A DNA stretch of 6,528 nt from Deltaproteobacteria bacterium. GTDB taxonomy: Bacteria; Desulfobacterota; Desulfobulbia; Desulfobulbales; BM004. The translations under genes were made by a program, and so were the position numbers. Every line of letters begins with the position of its first letter. Positions within the stretch are counted from its first letter, which is position 1. Positions 5,931 to 6,528 of the stretch are shown one piece after another. A model generated the notes under the pieces. It had not been told where the DNA came from, did not search any database, and saw only the letters and a program-made list of their open reading frames with translations. The stretch is from the NCBI GenBank assembly GCA_019313095.1, contig JAFDBU010000193.1, positions 1-6,528 of the forward strand, in the 5' to 3' direction.

Positions 5931-6528
5931 TTAAAGTTTTTTTTCCAAGCCCTTGATATTGTCATGCTCTCCCAAGACAACGAGGATATCATTGGGAAGT
6001 ATTTCAGTTCCCGGGTTAGGATTGAACAGCATTTCTCCTTTTTCACGCTTGATGGCAACTACTATCAGATCATATTCTGACCGAATCCCTGATTCCATCA
6101 AGGATTTATTTGCAAATGTTGCTTTGTCTGAAACGCGCAATTCTTCAAGTCTGAGCCCAAGTTCCCCATCATGGACCGTGAGATCAATAAAGTCAATTAC
6201 AGTAGGCCTGACCAGTGATTGAGCCATCCGGCGCGCCCCTATCTCGTAGGGTGAAAAGACTTTGTTGGCGCCGGCACGCAAAAGCTTTGATTCCGCCCCT
6301 TTTTTACCGCTTGAGCGGGCCAGAATATAAATGTTGGAATTCTGTCCCCGTGCCGAGAGGATAATATAAACATTGTCGGCGTCTGAACTTGTCACGGCAA
6401 TTAAAGCTTTAGCCTCATTGATATGGGCTTTTAGCAGGGTATCGTCACTGGTCGAATCTCCATCCAGTACGAGATAACCTAACTCCTCTATTGATTTTAT
6501 CAATTCGGGATTATTTTCAATAATGACA
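5931..6528 (-). CDS. TrkA/RCK-domain potassium channel or transport protein (partial, N-terminus beyond window)
   Basis: The frame is open from the window edge to TAA at 5931 (198 whole codons visible), so the true start lies outside. A TTG at 6503 is simply an internal Leu codon: the residues before it (VIIENNPELIKSIEELGY) continue the fold. The visible part begins at the second beta strand of an RCK_N Rossmann domain, whose acidic Glu-Asn-Asn region normally meets the NAD/adenine ribose, followed by DGDSTSDDTLLKA and AKALIAVTSSDADNVYI, classic for TrkA_N. Residues from about 115 onward (GLRLEELRV...SIMES-like...NPNPGTEILPNDILVVLG) form the RCK_C/TrkA_C ligand-binding domain. The family gates K+ channels or regulates Trk uptake in response to nucleotides or ions. 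Whether a two-helix pore precedes it (MthK/Kch type) or it is a soluble TrkA cannot be seen, although a single RCK unit ending the protein favours a channel. It is on the same strand as the kamA-like gene, 111 bases upstream. Confidence 0.9.
   Translation of the reverse strand, partial: VIIENNPELIKSIEELGYLVLDGDSTSDDTLLKAHINEAKALIAVTSSDADNVYIILSARGQNSNIYILARSSGKKGAESKLLRAGANKVFSPYEIGARRMAQSLVRPTVIDFIDLTVHDGELGLRLEELRVSDKATFANKSLMESGIRSEYDLIVVAIKREKGEMLFNPNPGTEILPNDILVVLGEHDNIKGLEKKL

Noticed and set aside
5917..5945. A-run/T-run inverted repeat at the end of the RCK gene
   Set aside because: The pairing is only A-T with no GC stem, so it is too weak to call a terminator.
6501..6503. TTG as the start of the RCK protein
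   Set aside because: The frame continues upstream to the window edge and the residues before it belong to the Rossmann fold, so this is an internal Leu codon.
1..6528. CRISPR array, insertion sequence, tRNA or phage-like elements
   Set aside because: I saw no spaced direct repeats, terminal inverted repeats, transposase or integrase motifs, or tRNA-like cloverleaf in the gaps between genes.

Overview
The window is about 6.5 kb of densely packed bacterial chromosome. All six recognisable genes lie on the minus strand, so transcription runs from high to low coordinates. The two outermost genes are cut by the window edges. Base composition is moderate (judged by eye, not computed). The mix of genes (an RCK-domain K+ channel regulator, a lysine 2,3-aminomutase-like radical SAM enzyme, a tandem universal stress protein, and a transglutaminase with an ABC-2 exporter) suggests an environmental Gram-negative anaerobe. 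My best guess is a Desulfobacterota (deltaproteobacterial, Desulfobulbales-like) genome, but this rests on general impression and not on a marker gene. No rRNA, tRNA, CRISPR array, insertion sequence or prophage signature is visible.

Layout in order of transcription. (1) 6528-5931: the C-terminal 198 residues of a TrkA/RCK protein, comprising the second half of an NAD-binding RCK_N domain and a complete RCK_C domain; its start lies outside the window. (2) A 111-base intergenic stretch. (3) 5819-4728: a KamA-family radical SAM/PLP enzyme in which the iron-sulfur, PLP and lysine-binding residues can all be identified. (4) 4756-3824: a protein with two Usp domains whose start codon and ribosome binding site lie inside the end of the kamA-like gene (29-base overlap), so the two are almost certainly cotranscribed. 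(5) A 132-base intergenic stretch with no clear terminator. (6) 3691-2237: a membrane-anchored protein with a periplasmic transglutaminase-like domain, starting at TTG. (7) 2233-1412: an ABC-2 type ATPase only 3 bases further on. (8) 1386-1: an ABC exporter permease that runs off the window end.

Two functional groups can be proposed. The first (K+ channel subunit, beta-lysine-forming enzyme, nucleotide-binding stress protein) fits ion, osmotic or energy stress, because beta-lysine derivatives are compatible solutes and K+ is the primary osmolyte; this is inference. The second is a tight transglutaminase/ATPase/permease operon in which a periplasmic papain-fold enzyme is encoded with an exporter whose substrate is unknown. 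This trio is the best candidate here for an undescribed system: its parts are recognisable families, but I know of no established function for the combination.
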